64,000 bases of DNA. Source: Craterostigma plantagineum. Lineage: Eukaryota; Streptophyta; Magnoliopsida; Lamiales; Linderniaceae. Of this stretch, positions 1 to 11,599 are shown in pieces. Position 1 is the stretch's first letter. Every line of letters begins with the position of its first letter. The notes beneath the pieces were generated by a model. That model was not told the origin of the DNA. It worked only from the letters and a program-made list of their open reading frames with translations, and made no database searches. Location: the NCBI GenBank assembly GCA_027422505.1, contig JAPQWV010000635.1, positions 124,001 to 188,000 on the forward strand. The letters are read 5' to 3'. The position numbers were made by a program, and so were the translations under genes.

Positions 1-1269
1 ACAGAGGCGCACGCAACAACGTACTCAGTACACCCGGGCGCGACAAAGATGTACCAAGATTTGCGAATCATATATTGGTGGCCGGGAATGAAGAAGGATA
101 TCGCAACATTCGTAAGTAGATGTATGACGTGCCAGCTGATCAAAGCGGAACACCAGCGACCAGCTGGAACTCTGCAGCCTTTACCGATTCCTGAATGGAA
201 ATGGGACCATATCACGATGGACTTCGTCGTTGGTTTGCCTAAAACGACGAAAGGCCATGACGCTATCTGGGTGGTGGCAGACCGCCTGACGAAATCAGCT
301 CATTTCCTTCCTATCAACTCTACTTACTCCATGGAACGCTACGCTGAATTGTATATTCAGGAAATTGTTCGACTCCATGGAATTCCAGTTTCTATCGTCT
401 CGGATCGAGACTCGAGATTTCTATCCAATTTCTGGCAAAGCTTACAGAAAGCGATGGGTACTAAGCTCTCGTTCAGTACTGCATATCATCCTCAAACCGA
501 CGGACAGTCTGAACGGACGATCCAAACCCTTGAGGACATGTTGCGAGCGTGCGTATTAGACTTCAAGGGAAACTGGAGTAAGTACTTGCCGCTGATCGAA
601 TTTTCTTACAATAATAGCTTCCATGCTACGATCGGGATGGCGCCGTACGAGGCATTATACGGGCGCAAGTGTCGGTCTCCTATGCACTGGGATGAAATAG
701 GCGAACAAGCATTACTGGGACCAGATATGATTCGGGAGACGACAGAGGCCGTGACGAAAATTCGAGAACGAATGCGGACAGCTCAGAGTCGACAGAAGAG
801 TTACGCTGATCATCGACGACGACCTTTGGAATTTGCGGAAGATGACCAAGTATTTTTGAAGATCTCCCCGATGAAAGGCGTGAAGCGCTTCGGACGAAAA
901 GGCAAACTAAGTCCAAGATACATAGGCCCGTTCAAAATAGTCAAACGAGTCGGCGAGGTTGCGTATCAGTTAGAATTGCCGACTTCCCTGTCGCAAGTTC
1001 ACGACGTATTTCACGTATCGACATTACGAAAATACGTCGCGGACCCGAGCCATGTAATCCAGAATGAACTTCTTTATCGACAACTCAAGCCTGACTTGAG
1101 TTACGAAGAAAAGCCCGTAGAGATTTTGATGTACGAGTCGAAACGACTACGGAATAAGACTATTCCGTTAGTTAAAGTATTGTGGCGTAATCAATCAGTT
1201 GAGGAAGCCACTTGGGAACGTGAGGATGATATGAGAGTTCGTTATCCCGAATTATTCCAGTTGGCGTAA
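1..1269 (+). CDS. Ty3/Gypsy integrase and C-terminal domain (3' part of pol)
   Basis: End of a Gypsy polyprotein, already open at base 1 and stopping with TAA at 1267. The product would insert element cDNA into chromosomes. From the Met at 49, an HHCC zinc-binding region spans the window start (two His upstream of 49, then CMTC near residues 25-28). The catalytic core has Asp58 (ITMDFV), Asp119 (IVSDRD) and Glu155 (GQSERT), a DD35E spacing. The tail (VHDVFHVSTLRKY, then WRNQSVEEATWE) resembles the GPY/F and chromodomain-like end of chromoviruses such as Tekay/Del. No frameshift or stop is seen in this piece. It ends 38 bases before the LTR. Gag, protease and RT lie off the window. Family call is strong; lineage is inferred. 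Confidence 0.93.
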   Translation, partial: TEAHATTYSVHPGATKMYQDLRIIYWWPGMKKDIATFVSRCMTCQLIKAEHQRPAGTLQPLPIPEWKWDHITMDFVVGLPKTTKGHDAIWVVADRLTKSAHFLPINSTYSMERYAELYIQEIVRLHGIPVSIVSDRDSRFLSNFWQSLQKAMGTKLSFSTAYHPQTDGQSERTIQTLEDMLRACVLDFKGNWSKYLPLIEFSYNNSFHATIGMAPYEALYGRKCRSPMHWDEIGEQALLGPDMIRETTEAVTKIRERMRTAQSRQKSYADHRRRPLEFAEDDQVFLKISPMKGVKRFGRKGKLSPRYIGPFKIVKRVGEVAYQLELPTSLSQVHDVFHVSTLRKYVADPSHVIQNELLYRQLKPDLSYEEKPVEILMYESKRLRNKTIPLVKVLWRNQSVEEATWEREDDMRVRYPELFQLA

Positions 1270-1290
1270 TTTCGGGGACGAAATTCTTTT

Positions 1291-1306
1291 AAGGGGGGGG
1301 GGAGGA
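1291..1306 (+). other. Polypurine tract of the Gypsy element
   Basis: A G-rich purine run (AAGGGGGGGGGGAGGA) sits directly before the TG that opens the LTR. It would be the plus-strand priming site for reverse transcription. Confidence 0.85.
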
Positions 1307-4038
1307 TGTAATACCCGAAAAATTTAATACAGGATTTTGCTATAATTATCTGTATAATTATTTTTTTTTTTCAGATTAGGAAACTTGATAGCGAAATTTA
1401 AGTCATACAACGAAAATATGATTTTAATAGCACTTACTTATCTAGAAATTTATCCAAACAATTTAATATAATCTATACAATATTCTTTATAAATTAGTTG
1501 GGCCATACATGACTTGATCGAATTTTTTGAATAAGGCCCAAAATTTATTTGACATATTAAAAAGGATGAGCTTACTTAGACTTAAAGCAAAACACATCAT
1601 AGACCAACTTGTCCAATCAATCGATATTTTCAAAGCTTTTATGTATATCTCATAGTAACAATCAACACTAAGCAAGGCCAACCCTATTAACGAAAGAAAC
1701 TCAAGAACAGAGATATATTCAAAGCAAACATAAGGGTTATAGAAGCTCTAACAAAATCAGAAAATCAGACCTTGAAGTACGGGAGGTAAAATTTTATCAC
1801 TACTATGTAATTATTCTATGCTTAACACGTGTTTGTAGGGTGAGATACAGTTGATACCTTGGGTAATGAAGTACTAAATTTTTCTTATAGCTCGGAGTTT
1901 AGATTTTTAATTTGAATTCATGTCTTAGTTGTTTATATTATGACATATGAATTTTAGTAAGCTTCCAAATAGAAATTGTTGCCGTGCATAAGGGTTTCGA
2001 GTGATCTTAGGCTTAACACTATGAACTTCCGAAATTATGCCATGATTAGAAAACCCTAAATGTCATTCTGGGTTTAGAAGTGTTTAAATGATAAACTTCG
2101 AGATATATAATGAGAAGAAGTTCGTAAGGTTAAATAATAAGAATGAAGAGCTCGACATCATTACAAAGAAGTTTCGAAATTTAGATATTATGTGTCGAGA
2201 GGTATATAGAGAGATATCGAAATGTGTAGTTATAAGAATTCGACATTTATAAAACTTGATGTTCTTGGATAAGCTCGACATTTATTCCCACAAAAGATGT
2301 CGATATAAGAAGTAGGTTCCGATATTTATATATGTCTCGACATCCTCCATGTCAATTCGACATTATCAATAAAACACTTCGACATTTAATTACCTTAGCA
2401 AACCGACATGTAATCCATTCCTACACGACCGACTTCTCATGATTCCCAATAAATACTTTATTAGCATTATAAGTTAGGTGCTATAATTCCAAGGCACTAA
2501 AATCTCGACAATTGATCGACACTTGAAATGTCGATATGGTTATATCAAGTTTCGGCCCTCTTCTAAGTAAATTTCGAGATCATTACAGAAAGGATTTCGA
2601 TACATAATAATGAAAATGTCGAGATTTAGCATGCAAAGATTTCGAGGTATGATTATAACACATTTCGACTTTTAACTAGGTCTCGACATCTACTATCAAT
2701 TCGACATTTGCCATGCATAAGTTAATTCGACAAAAGTTAAGTATCGACATTTAATTAGGTCTCGACATCTTTTACCTCAATTCGACATTTTCCATGTTAT
2801 TTTAACTAGCCAAGTCTCGACATTTCTCCATGCCATTTCGACATTTAATACTTCTGACCAATCTCGACATTTAACCCCAACAAAATTTTCGGCACTAAGT
2901 AGCTCTCAACAAATTAGGGTTTTCACCATTTAGGGTTTTCGTGATTTTAGGATTTTGATAATTTTAGGGTTTTGATAAATTTTAGCATTTTCGATATTTA
3001 TGTGACTTAGTAAATTTATTAATATGAAAATATTTATTATATTCAGAGGATCGATATATAGGGACTACATCGGACTTTTTATTTGACGCTAGCAGGAGGA
3101 CAGGTAGGTGGATTATCCATCTACGATACGTAAACACAAATGTGAATTTATGTGTTTCCATGAGACTTTGTGATTTAAGTGACTTATGTGATTTACGTGT
3201 TTTACGTATGTTTTATGTGACATCACGTTTCATGTGTATCACGTATATGCATGACATCGCACGACATGGTGAGGGATAATAACCACATTAGTAGTGACAC
3301 CTTAAGATTTAAGGTGTCGATTGAGCGGGGTAGTGTGTGCCGATTTTGGCAGTCAGACTCGTAGCGGAGTTGAGGTTGGACTCGCTGGGCACCTGACGGG
3401 AGACAGACGTGAGCGATCTGTCTACTCGGGCGTGAGCGACCCGAGGTGCAAACCGTCGGACGAGTTGTGTAGCGGAAGGGGCGACCTGATAGGAGGACGT
3501 TGACGTGATCGATCAGCGCACTATCGGCGTGGGCACCGCTAGTCTGTCGTTAGCGACCAGACGATATATTTTATTTTCATTGCGCGCGAGGTGCCGAGTC
3601 CAGCCTAGGGCCCTGATATTGAGATACGATAGAAATGTGAGAACGAGCGTGCATTATATCATGTTGCGAGAATTGGGATTGGGAATGAGTGCACGCTGCA
3701 TTGCATTTTATTCACCTACTGGGCAATTCGCTCAGTGTTTACGTGTTGTAGGTACCGAGTCTGACGCTGACACGCGTCAAGACTGAGGCGGCTGGTGGCA
3801 GTGCTCCACGGACTTTTGAGGGCGTTGCGGTACATGGATGAAGACCTGTGGAGCGGCGATAGGGTTTTTGATCTTTTGACATTTTGGGGCTTCGGCCCAT
3901 TGTACAGATACTATTATATAAAATAATATTTTGTTTTATTATAATATCTTTTAGGAAAAAGTTTTAATCAGACGGGCCTTCCGCGGCTTACGTTGCGGAA
4001 ATCCGCCAATAATCCTAATTAGAAAACTAGGGTCGCCA
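1307..4038 (+). repeat. 3' LTR of the Ty3/Gypsy element (about 2.7 kb)
   Basis: Starts TGTAATACCCGAAAA right after the polypurine tract and probably ends at GGGTCGCCA (4038), just after a GC-rich segment (ACGGGCCTTCCGCGGC). This start and end look like Tekay/Del-type LTRs as I remember them. The end is a judgement: the 5' LTR and its TSD are outside the window. The LTR is AT-rich and non-coding; short open frames at 3321-3786 show no recognisable domain. Confidence 0.7.
2084..2890 (+). repeat. Cluster of TCGACATTT-type short repeats inside the LTR
   Basis: The motif (T)TCGACAT(TT), often as TCTCGACATCT or ATTCGACATTT, recurs more than twenty times at irregular 15-40 base spacing, all in one orientation, with related TTCGAGAT/TTTCGAGG variants at the 5' side. 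Nothing coding is present. It looks like a degenerate minisatellite or a promoter-proximal binding-site cluster in the U3 part of the LTR. Confidence 0.7.
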
Positions 4039-4039
4039 T

Positions 4040-4113
4040 AGATTTTCAGCCTCTTGAAGAGGAATTTCAGCCTCTTGGAGAGGGATTTTCAGCCTCACGG
4101 AGAGGGATTTTTT
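4040..4113 (+). repeat. Three-copy tandem repeat, about 23 bp
   Basis: ATTTTCAGCCTCTTGAAGAGG is followed by two variants (CTTGGAGAGG and CACGGAGAGG endings). It begins immediately after the inferred LTR end, on the 3' side of the minus-strand gag remnant. Confidence 0.75.
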
Positions 4114-4294
4114 TCTCTTGGCCAAGGTCTTCTTGTCACTTGGGCGAATCGCGGGGATAATTTTTGTATAGGCCGAACAACCTTGTGCGAAAAAGGAAAT
4201 AACTCCATTAATACCCAAATACGTACAATATTCGCAAAAGTAGGGAATTCAATAACAGCTGAAATAAACATAGACTTAATCAGGGTACTCCCCT

Positions 4295-5432
4295 CTAGGG
4301 ATGATATTCTCTCGGCTTCTTAACGTTCCAAGATCGACCCAACTGCTTTCCATCGGCATCCTCGATCGCATATAAAGTTTCTCTTCCCTTAGGGTGAGGG
4401 GGTGGCTGCTCTGGTCGGGCGTTCCTCCCGCTTCCCGTGCCTGGGTATCGTGGTCCATCATCTTCCCCTACCAGCTTTGCCCGAGGCTCCGGGTTCGTAG
4501 CGACCAACTTCTCTAGTTCTCTATTTAGTTGGAAGCACGTCCGTGGTGTGACCGTACTAATTATGGTATTCACAGTAAGTATCCGGGCAGGCTTCTTCGG
4601 ATGATCGCCGATGTAGGGAGGCCTTCTGATAAAGTCGTGTTCGTCGCATATCTCCAGTGCCCGCACCTTGTTCACCCGTCATCGGGGATAAGTTGCTCTA
4701 GGCACAGTGGGGGTAGGTACGGGGAAATCATTTCCCTAGGTAGATGCCTCCGCTCTTGATCTCTCAGGGGGCTCCTTCGCTCCCTCGACGGGCAACCTCG
4801 AGCCTCTTCCACGCGAATATATTTCTCTACCCGCACAACTAGCTCCTCCATTGTGCTCAGGTGTTTCTTCACCAGTGATACGAATAGATCGCCCTCCCTT
4901 AGTCCGTGGTGAAACGCCCCGATGAGCATCTCGGGTGCGGTATTAGGTACCTCCACCTTGACCTGATTGAATCGCCTAAGGTAGTCCCTCAAGCTTTCCC
5001 TTTCCGCCTGTCGTATGTTCAGCAGTTGTACAGCCGAAGAGGGGCGTCCCGATTATTAGAAAAATACTTGAGGAAGTTGCTAGTGAGGTCTTGGAAGCTC
5101 CGTATTTCTCCGGGAGGCAGCGAGATAAACCATTGTTGAGCCCCCTTCGTTAAAGTAGTTACGAAGAGTTTACACTTGACAGCATCACCCAACTGATACA
5201 ACACCGCGTGCCCTTCAAAGTTGGCTAAGTGATCCTCGGGGTGTCCGGCTCCGTTGTACTTACTCATCTCGAAGGCACGGAAGTGGTCGGGTAAGGGCGT
5301 CACGACCACTTCTGGGGAAAAAGGCGATGCTCGAGGGATGAGTGGCGCCTCTGGCGGATCTCCTCCTTCATGCCCTCCTTCCTGAGCGCCTACCTCAAGG
5401 CGTTCCTTGCAAATCGATGGGCCGACGTTCAC
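4295..5432 (-). pseudogene. Broken Ty3/Gypsy gag (Tat/Ogre-like)
   Basis: Three consecutive minus-strand frames (5432-5019, 4992-4672, 4675-4295) together resemble a retrotransposon capsid protein. The first has MSKYNGAGHPEDHLANFEG and a KGAQQWFISLPPGEI stretch; the second continues with YLRRFNQVKVEVPN and MLIGAFHHGLREGDLF, the usual order of the Retrotrans_gag domain. The pieces are separated by frameshifts and stops, so no full product is possible. No zinc knuckle, protease or RT follows. The sequence type suggests the Tat/Ogre lineage; this is inference. Neighbouring elements at 10351 and 57274 use a primer site common in that lineage, but no direct relation is shown. Confidence 0.75.
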
Positions 5433-5930
5433 CGCTCCTCGAGAATTGAATTATTGGCATCTCCGATTCCTCAGGCACGCTTCCCCTGATCGCCCTTATG
5501 GCCTGAACGACGTGGCACGTCTCCTCGGGCTTTATTCCCGATGGTTGCCCTTGTATCTTGAGGGCTGAACCCTTTGGCTCCTCGAGGAAAACAAAGGTAC
5601 GATGGCTTATTACGGCCGTGTTCCCCTCTTGGCGGCGTCTTAAGGTTGGTTAGATTCGCGGGTTTGGTTCGCTTTAACGCGGAGAATCCGGGGGTAACAA
5701 CAATGAAGCAGAATAAAGAAAAGCTAAAATGTCTCGTTATATTAGTAAAGCAAAAAACTTAATATATAGCAATACTTAAAAGGTAACGTACCATTGTGAT
5801 TCATGTGAGTTTGTTTCCTCTAATCCATTGTTGTCGATTTTATCTTCAATAATTTTTGAAAGTATCGCTGTCTTCGTCTTTTACAAACTTTGCCGCAGGT
5901 GGGTTATATGCTATTTACCCTATTAATGAT
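5433..5930 (-). other. Gag leader remnant and junction to the Helitron
   Basis: 5433-5700 reads on the minus strand as a GC-rich stretch continuous with the gag remnant, probably its N-terminal or leader part. From about 5700 the composition turns AT-rich and is likely the 3' untranslated end of the neighbouring Helitron. I could not find a convincing Helitron 3' end (hairpin plus CTRR), so the junction is not placed exactly. Confidence 0.4.
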
Positions 5931-5934
5931 TTGA

Positions 5935-7371
5935 AGACAATAGAACTTCTTTGTAGACGACGTTTCTGGTGCGTAAAGCAGATCGTCTAATTTGCTTATC
6001 GCTTCTCACTAAAACTTTGGTCGTTTCTTTTGATGTACCTCTGGATAATGCAACATATAGCTGTCCATCTGAAAACATGATCTCTTACAAAATTCCATCT
6101 TTGGGAATAGTCTGACATTGAGCTTTGTTTATTGTAAGTGCAAAACTCAATCTTACGGGAAATTGAGCACGTGTCATTACAAATGGTAGTCCAGAATTCT
6201 CTTCAGCCTCATAGGAATTCGATGTAAAAAATATCGATACCCGTAAAAGGACCAGTCATAATCTCTGAATCAATGAAATCAGTACAAAGATTACGACAAA
6301 TTAGTCTTGTGCCGTTGCATAGTCCAAGTTTGGATGCGACATTCCTAAGGAGCATAATGGGAGAACCTCTTTTTAAACTTAGCTGATGAGGTGGCAAGCC
6401 GCTAGGTCTTAGGGAGTTGAGAAACTCAACATTGTATAAATTATGGGTATCCTCCGCGACGGAATCCCATGATGTGTATACCTTTTCATCCCCCGGAAAG
6501 AATCCAATAAGAATGCCGTTGATCATATCGACGTCTAAATTGTGGCTCTACCTACCATATAACTCATGTCATCTATATGACGAGACATATTTGGGAAGAT
6601 AGCATCTATCAATTGATAGAGCGAATGGTCACCTTCCCATGGTATAACCATAGGTCTAGGTAATTCTATGAAGTCACCATTGTAGACACGTTGAACGCCA
6701 TTTCCTATCTGCATTAAAAAATCTGAAAATTCCACAACGTGCATAGAGCGCATATTACGTTCGAGACGTAGAACTTTGAAATGCTTCCAAACATACGACT
6801 TAGAAACAGTAGATGCTATCTGCATTGGCATTGATCCTCCCCTTACTACAGGCAACAATTGCCTAAAATCTCCACCCAATAAATTACTTTCCCACCAAAT
6901 GGTAATTCATTACCCATAATATCTTGAAGAGATTTATCCACGGAATCAAATGCACGCCAATTCGTCATCGGAGCTTCATCCCATATTATAGCGCTGGAAA
7001 GTCGAATGAGCTCTGCCAAGTCTGACTGCTTATCTATTCTGCATACTTGCAGCAGTTGGTATCAAAGGAATTTTGAACCTCGAATGAGCAGTACGACCAC
7101 CTGGTAATAAGGTTGCAGCTATACCTGCAATCACAATGTCGCCTTTATTACGCAAATAGGCAAGAAGAGAACGATATAGAAATGTTTTACCACATCCTCC
7201 AGGACCATCGATGGTGAACATTGTAGATGTCTTATTCATAATTGCCGTTGTGATAACATCAAATGCATCCTTTTGATGTTGATTCAGTCTGTCAACTGAT
7301 AACAAATCATCTGGTGGAATTTGTACAGACAATTCTTTTTGAATAATTTGAGGAACTGAGGACTGTAGCAA
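5935..7371 (-). pseudogene. Helitron PIF1-like helicase domain, broken
   Basis: The minus-strand frame 7371-7030 has LNQHQKDAFDVI and Walker A GPGGCGKTFLYR. The next stretch (about 7020-6900) encodes WDEAPMTN (Walker B). 6879-6535 carries GGDFRQLLPVV and RLERNMR. 6526-6209 has LPPHQLSLKRGSPIMLLRN and NGTRLI. About 6200-5935 has the end of the domain with QLYVALSR (motif VI). These are the ordered signature motifs of the 5'-3' helicase fused to Rep in Helitrons. Pieces lie in several frames; a short disruption falls near 6890, where the GGDF motif should follow directly. Confidence 0.93.
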
Positions 7372-8091
7372 GCTGTTGTAGTAACTGCGGGCAAATCAAC
7401 TGTAGCAGCCTTCTTATTTCAAGCAACAACAAATTTCTATTATGCATATTATTATTTAAAAATCCATGTCTAGCACAATCTTCCATCATATAATCCTGAA
7501 ATTCATCCCATAATCGCCGAACTCCTACTCGCTGAGTAAATACCAACATTGACACAAATAATCTTCTTAAAGAACAGGGCATGTGTATGATGCTTGCTTC
7601 ATGCAAACATTAACGAACATAATCATCTTCATGAAGAATTACACGCCTTTGTGCGCCTTCTTTAAATGAAGAAAATGTGATCCCATTAACTGTCATTAAA
7701 TCTTCAAAAGATATGGGTTCTGTAACATGATTCAGAAGATACACAAGTAAACTTTTTCACATTCTGTAGGTGACACTGTATCTTCCTAAACTTTGTTGTA
7801 GCTTGTACGATGAACCCATTTCTTCTGGGAATGTATCCATCGGAAGTGCTCTGGAAATTCGACGTAAAGATATTTTCCAGTCCAAAGCGGATCACAATTC
7901 ATCTGAAAAAACTCAGTGAGCATTGTCTTCGAGTTACGATCATTAGTTAATATGTCGTTGACTCCTTCACAATCATGAAAGCTGACTAACTGTTGATTTT
8001 GCAGGTGAATCTGCAATCTTGTTACTGACGGATACATTCTACTTGGAGTAAACTGAAATATACGATAGAATGCTTCCGGAGACAAATCCAT
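7307..8091 (-). pseudogene. Helitron RepHel, linker between Rep and helicase (fragments)
   Basis: Minus-strand pieces 8091-7786 (FYRIFQFTPSRMYPSVTRLQ, then NCDPLWTGKYLYVEFPEHF) and 7606-7307 (CSLRRLFVSMLVFTQ, LWDEFQDYMMED). These match the middle of Helitron proteins, where NxxARxLLYxEFPxxYVW- and LRxLFATIL-type blocks precede the helicase. Broken by frameshifts. Position and orientation agree with the flanking Rep and helicase pieces. Confidence 0.85.
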
Positions 8092-8185
8092 CTGCCATCA
8101 ATAAAATGTTGTATTTCATCGCTATTATCAGGACCACGTACCTGCATAGCTGCTCTATCTGGACCTTTGTGAACGTATTTGTAAA

Positions 8186-9286
8186 TTATTTCACTCCTTT
8201 AATTCCACCACAAACTTCGACATTGATGTGACAGTCGTACTTAAGAAGAAGCCATGGATTGTACGGAACCACCCAACCATTGTCAACCATTATGTGAGTA
8301 TTACCATGTAGCGGAACGGAAGTACCTACTCGCCTTTTGTATAAAGGATATGAATCATTACCTATTGATGTAGCTGATGCAAACGGCTTCGGAAATTTCA
8401 TTTTACACATGCCTCCTTTCATGCACGGACACTGAGGATTATATTTACCACAGGGTCCATGAATCATTTGCTTCATAACAACCTCGAACAATGTAGGCTC
8501 AATGTCCTTTGATGGAATTTCTGCACGTACTACTTTATCAAAGTCGTCTGGCCGCAACTTATCGTTGTTTTCAAATATGACAATCATATGCGCGTGCAGT
8601 AAACCCCTTTTTTGATACTCAATAACATATGAGTAACCAAGTTCCAAGAACACTCCTATCAGTTATGTCTCGTTTGAACTCCTCGAACTTTGATCGAAAT
8701 ACTCTTGTAATGAGATCGGACGATCCTGAGGTGTTTGGCCTATAGCTAGCTCCTGTTTTATTTCCGTCCAGTAAACCCCTTTTTTGATACTCAATAACAT
8801 ATGAGTAAGCAAGTTCCAAGAACACTCCTATCAGTTATGTCTCGTTTGAACTCCTCGAACTTTGATCGAAATACTCTTGTAATGAGATCGGACGATCCTG
8901 AGGTGTTTGGCCTATAGCTAGCTCCTGTTTTATTTCCGTCCAGTTTGGATTGCAAGTAATTGTGATCATTAGGTCGGGTTTTCCAAATCTTTGCACCAAC
9001 GCCATTGCATCTTGGTATCTTTGGTGCATATCACGTGGGCTTCCATTGAAAGACGATGGTAGAATTACTCTATGGCCAACATTACCTTTTCGTAAAAAAA
9101 GAAAATAAAACCTATTATAATAGTTGTAAGATAACTATATATACCTCTGTGCTCTTGTCCATTGTGTAAACAATCTTGAAGCCCTTGGTAATACTCAGCA
9201 CGAATGTTATGTTGGTTTTGCCGTACCCATCTTAGCTTTTGCTTTTCGATTTTTATGTAGTTATCGACTCCGTACTGTTGAAGCAA
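8186..9286 (-). pseudogene. Helitron Rep (HUH endonuclease) domain, broken
   Basis: Reading down the minus strand: 9286-9065 (YIKIEKQKLRWVRQNQHNIR), 9029-8835 (DAMALVQRFGKPDLMITITC, CNPNWTEI) and 8653-8186 (EYQKRGLLHAHMIVI). The HAH in LLHAHMIV is the HUH metal-binding pair used in strand nicking. KYNPQCPCMKGGMCKMKFPK downstream is the Cys-rich block usual after it. Frames are broken between each piece, partly by the 172-bp duplication at 8597-8940, whose length is not a multiple of three. No functional nuclease can be made. Confidence 0.93.
8597..8940 (-). repeat. 172-bp tandem duplication inside the Helitron Rep
   Basis: 8597-8768 and 8769-8940 are near-identical direct copies; the one difference I saw is AACCAAG versus AAGCAAG. 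Each copy starts CAGTAAACCCC and ends TTATTTCCGTC. The near identity shows it is much younger than the general decay of the element. 172 = 57x3+1, so it shifts the reading frame. Confidence 0.95.
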
Positions 9287-9399
9287 ACGCCCTCCGCGTA
9301 GTATAAGAGATTCATCATTGCCTCTAATCTGAAGAATTTTACTAATTAGGAATGCAACCTAGGATGTATGAAGATAATATTGTACAAAACAGAATTTTG

Positions 9400-10169
9400 A
9401 CGGTTGATTAATTACCTAAAAATAATACGCATAAAATTCTCGACATGTTAGCCGTTTTCCATCAAGAGTTTTAGTGTTGATGTCCCATCCGTATGTACCA
9501 AAAGGAAGAAGTAGGGGATATTGCACCGGATCGTAGTACCCAACCAAGTCTTGAATATTCATAAGAGAACCATCCCTAGACTGAATTATAATATCTCTGT
9601 CGTTTAAGTTTTCAATGTCGTCGTCATCGATGATGATTGCTGCAACTTGAGACGCTGTTGGAAGACATTATTGCCGCTTGTTTGGTGCTTGTTGTTTATT
9701 GTAAGTCTGCATTGTGATAGATCCTGACGTTGAGCAAGTTGTCTAAATACATGCACAAAAGGATTGCAGTTGTTGAGTATCCTCTGTAAGTAATCTCTGA
9801 TATATCTCTGTTCAGACTCTCATTTTCCATCAGCCTATTGTCTATTTCATGCTCCGTGTCGACAATCCATGCTTGCAAGTATCGAGGTCTTTCATATGAA
9901 ATAGGAAGAAGAGATCCTATTCGATGATATATTGTGCCATGAGCACGCAATGAGTATACACCTTTACCTCCATACGATGCACATGATTGTTCACGGTGTC
10001 CTTCATAGAAGAATGTAGCTTGATATAAATAAGTAGAGAAAGTAGAAAAGAGGTATGTTTCACACACGTTGCAAGTCGTCGTTAGAAAGCAAGATATGAC
10101 ATATTTGAAGCACATTTCAATTGGCATATGATAATAGCTTTTTTGGAGCAACAATGATTGATGAATCAC
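9400..10169 (-). pseudogene. Helitron RepHel, N-terminal region (fragment)
   Basis: The minus-strand frame 10169-9696 carries CASYGGKGVYSLRAHGT, IYHRIGSLLP and DTEHEIDNR, the characteristic N-terminal region of plant Helitron proteins. A second piece at about 9600-9420 reads DLVGYYDPVQYPLLLPFG and then REFYAYY, a known following block (YDPLQYPLL in relatives). The two are in different frames and separated by stops. The true N-terminus is not recognisable and may lie beyond the insertion at 10350. Confidence 0.88.
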
Positions 10170-10350
10170 ACGTATTTGATTTTACATGTATAATCTTTGA
10201 AAGCATCGTTTGCAGGAAAAAAGATAAACTATCGTAATCAATGCACATCAACAAAAGACAACACACCAAAGTGGACCAAGGAGAAAACAACAGTATTAAT
10301 CAGTGCTATGAAAATTTAAACACATATCAGTATCTACCGCCATACGTTTG

Positions 10351-11353
10351 TGATACGGACCAAAATAGATGGGCCATAAAATAAAAGATAAGAAAAGCCC
10401 AGTAGGCCCATTGGAAAATATTTATACTTAGTAAATAATGATAAATAATAGAGATAGAGACCTCCGAAAGACTTTAGGGACCTCCAAGACGCTTTGGGGA
10501 GCTAAGAACAGGAAATAAGGGTTTTTAGGGACCTCCAGGGACCACCAATAGGTAAGTAACGATCCCAAGAAGAAGAAGGCTTCTTCAATACGCTACAAGG
10601 GGACTTCATAAAGCTGGAGGATGTGACTGATGGCTATGACTGCTGCAAAAAGGACCTCTGACAGACTGCAAAGGCTACACGTTGTTCCAGAAGATCAAAT
10701 CACCAGGGAGCTCTGTTCAAACCTTCAGACAATGTCCAAGAGCTAGGGACGTACCTTCAGGCAATATCCAAGAGCCTCCTATAAAAGGAGGACTTCACCA
10801 TTTTCACCCACAATTCTCATTCCACGCTTCTTAACACATAATATTCTCTCTCTATATTAAACACCATATCTTCAACGTCCCAGTAGCTATTTTATTAAGT
10901 GTTCTTAAGATAAATGTGAGAGAGTGAGTTGTTTGAGTGTGTAAATCATTAAAGTACAGTGAAAAGTGGTTTTAGAGCGCCCGTGGATGTAGGATATGCA
11001 AAGATCCGAACCACGTAATTCCTTGTGTCATTTCATTTACGTCTCAACATGTCCCAGCACGTCCCCAACGTCTAAAGCAGGTCCCCCAATGTCCCAAACA
11101 GGTCCCCCAAAGCCCCGAACACGTCCCAAATTGTCCCAGACAGGTCCCCAATGTTCCAAATTGTCCCAGACAGGTCCACAAACACGTCTGGACTTCCCCA
11201 ACACGTCCCAATACCCCAAATACGTCCTTAACAGGTCCCTTTCAATTCCATCACAAATAAGCACCTTACGCACGTAACTTTCTCGATTCTCCGGCTCTAT
11301 AAATTCCTTTCCCCACACATATAAATCTCGTTGATTGGGATTGCCCCATATCA
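10351..11353 (+). repeat. 5' LTR of the non-autonomous element
   Basis: TGATACGGACC ... CCCCATATCA, 1003 bp. It contains CAAT-rich upstream sequence, a TATA box at 10780 and, at 11040-11245, a run of short imperfect repeats around CA(G/C)GTCCC(A/C). A 93-codon open frame at 10996 recurs in both LTRs and is not a gene. Confidence 0.95.
10780..10788 (+). promoter_or_regulatory. TATA box of the LTR promoter
   Basis: TATAAAAGG about 430 bases into the left LTR, repeated exactly at 16128-16136 in the right LTR. Transcription would start roughly 30 bases downstream, dividing U3 from R. Confidence 0.75.
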
Positions 11354-11355
11354 AA

Positions 11356-11373
11356 TGGCGCCGTCTGTGGGAA
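11356..11373 (+). other. Primer-binding site
   Basis: TGGCGCCGTCTGTGGGAA two bases after the LTR end. The same sequence appears (reverse strand) beside the LTR at 60975. It is the kind of tRNA primer site found in Tat/Ogre and related Gypsy elements; I could not verify the exact tRNA. Confidence 0.85.
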
Positions 11374-11599
11374 ATTCCGAGTTGAAGGCGTGGGTAATTT
11401 TGCCTATGTTGTGCGAAGTTGTGCTTAACGTCTTCTTTTTCTCTTTTCTTCTTCTCATTTCTACTGGGACGAGACAAAATGTGCAAAGAAACTGGGGGAG
11501 GAAGACCCTCTATGCCGAAGTATTTGGACTTATAACCCGCAGGAGCTGTCAAAGTGCAACTGAAGCTCCTGAGACGTAATACCATGTGCACTGCCTTGG

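Larger units (their letters stand above)
5935..10345 (-). mobile_element. Degenerate autonomous-type Helitron (RepHel)
   Basis: Minus-strand fragments in the order expected of a Helitron RepHel protein: N-terminal Helitron-like region, HUH-type Rep, linker, and PIF1-family helicase. Together they would cut, unwind and roll-circle-copy the element. Many frameshifts, stops and a 172-bp tandem duplication inactivate it. Both termini are unresolved. Its flank continues past the LTR element inserted at 10350, since the sequence resumes at 16702 after the TSD. Family identity is strong from several independent motifs. Confidence 0.9.

Noticed and set aside
10996..11277. 93-residue frame rich in SQTGPP repeats, also at 16344-16625
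   Set aside because: It lies in both LTRs of the same element and reflects short GTCCCA repeats; the repetition is the LTR pair, not two genes.
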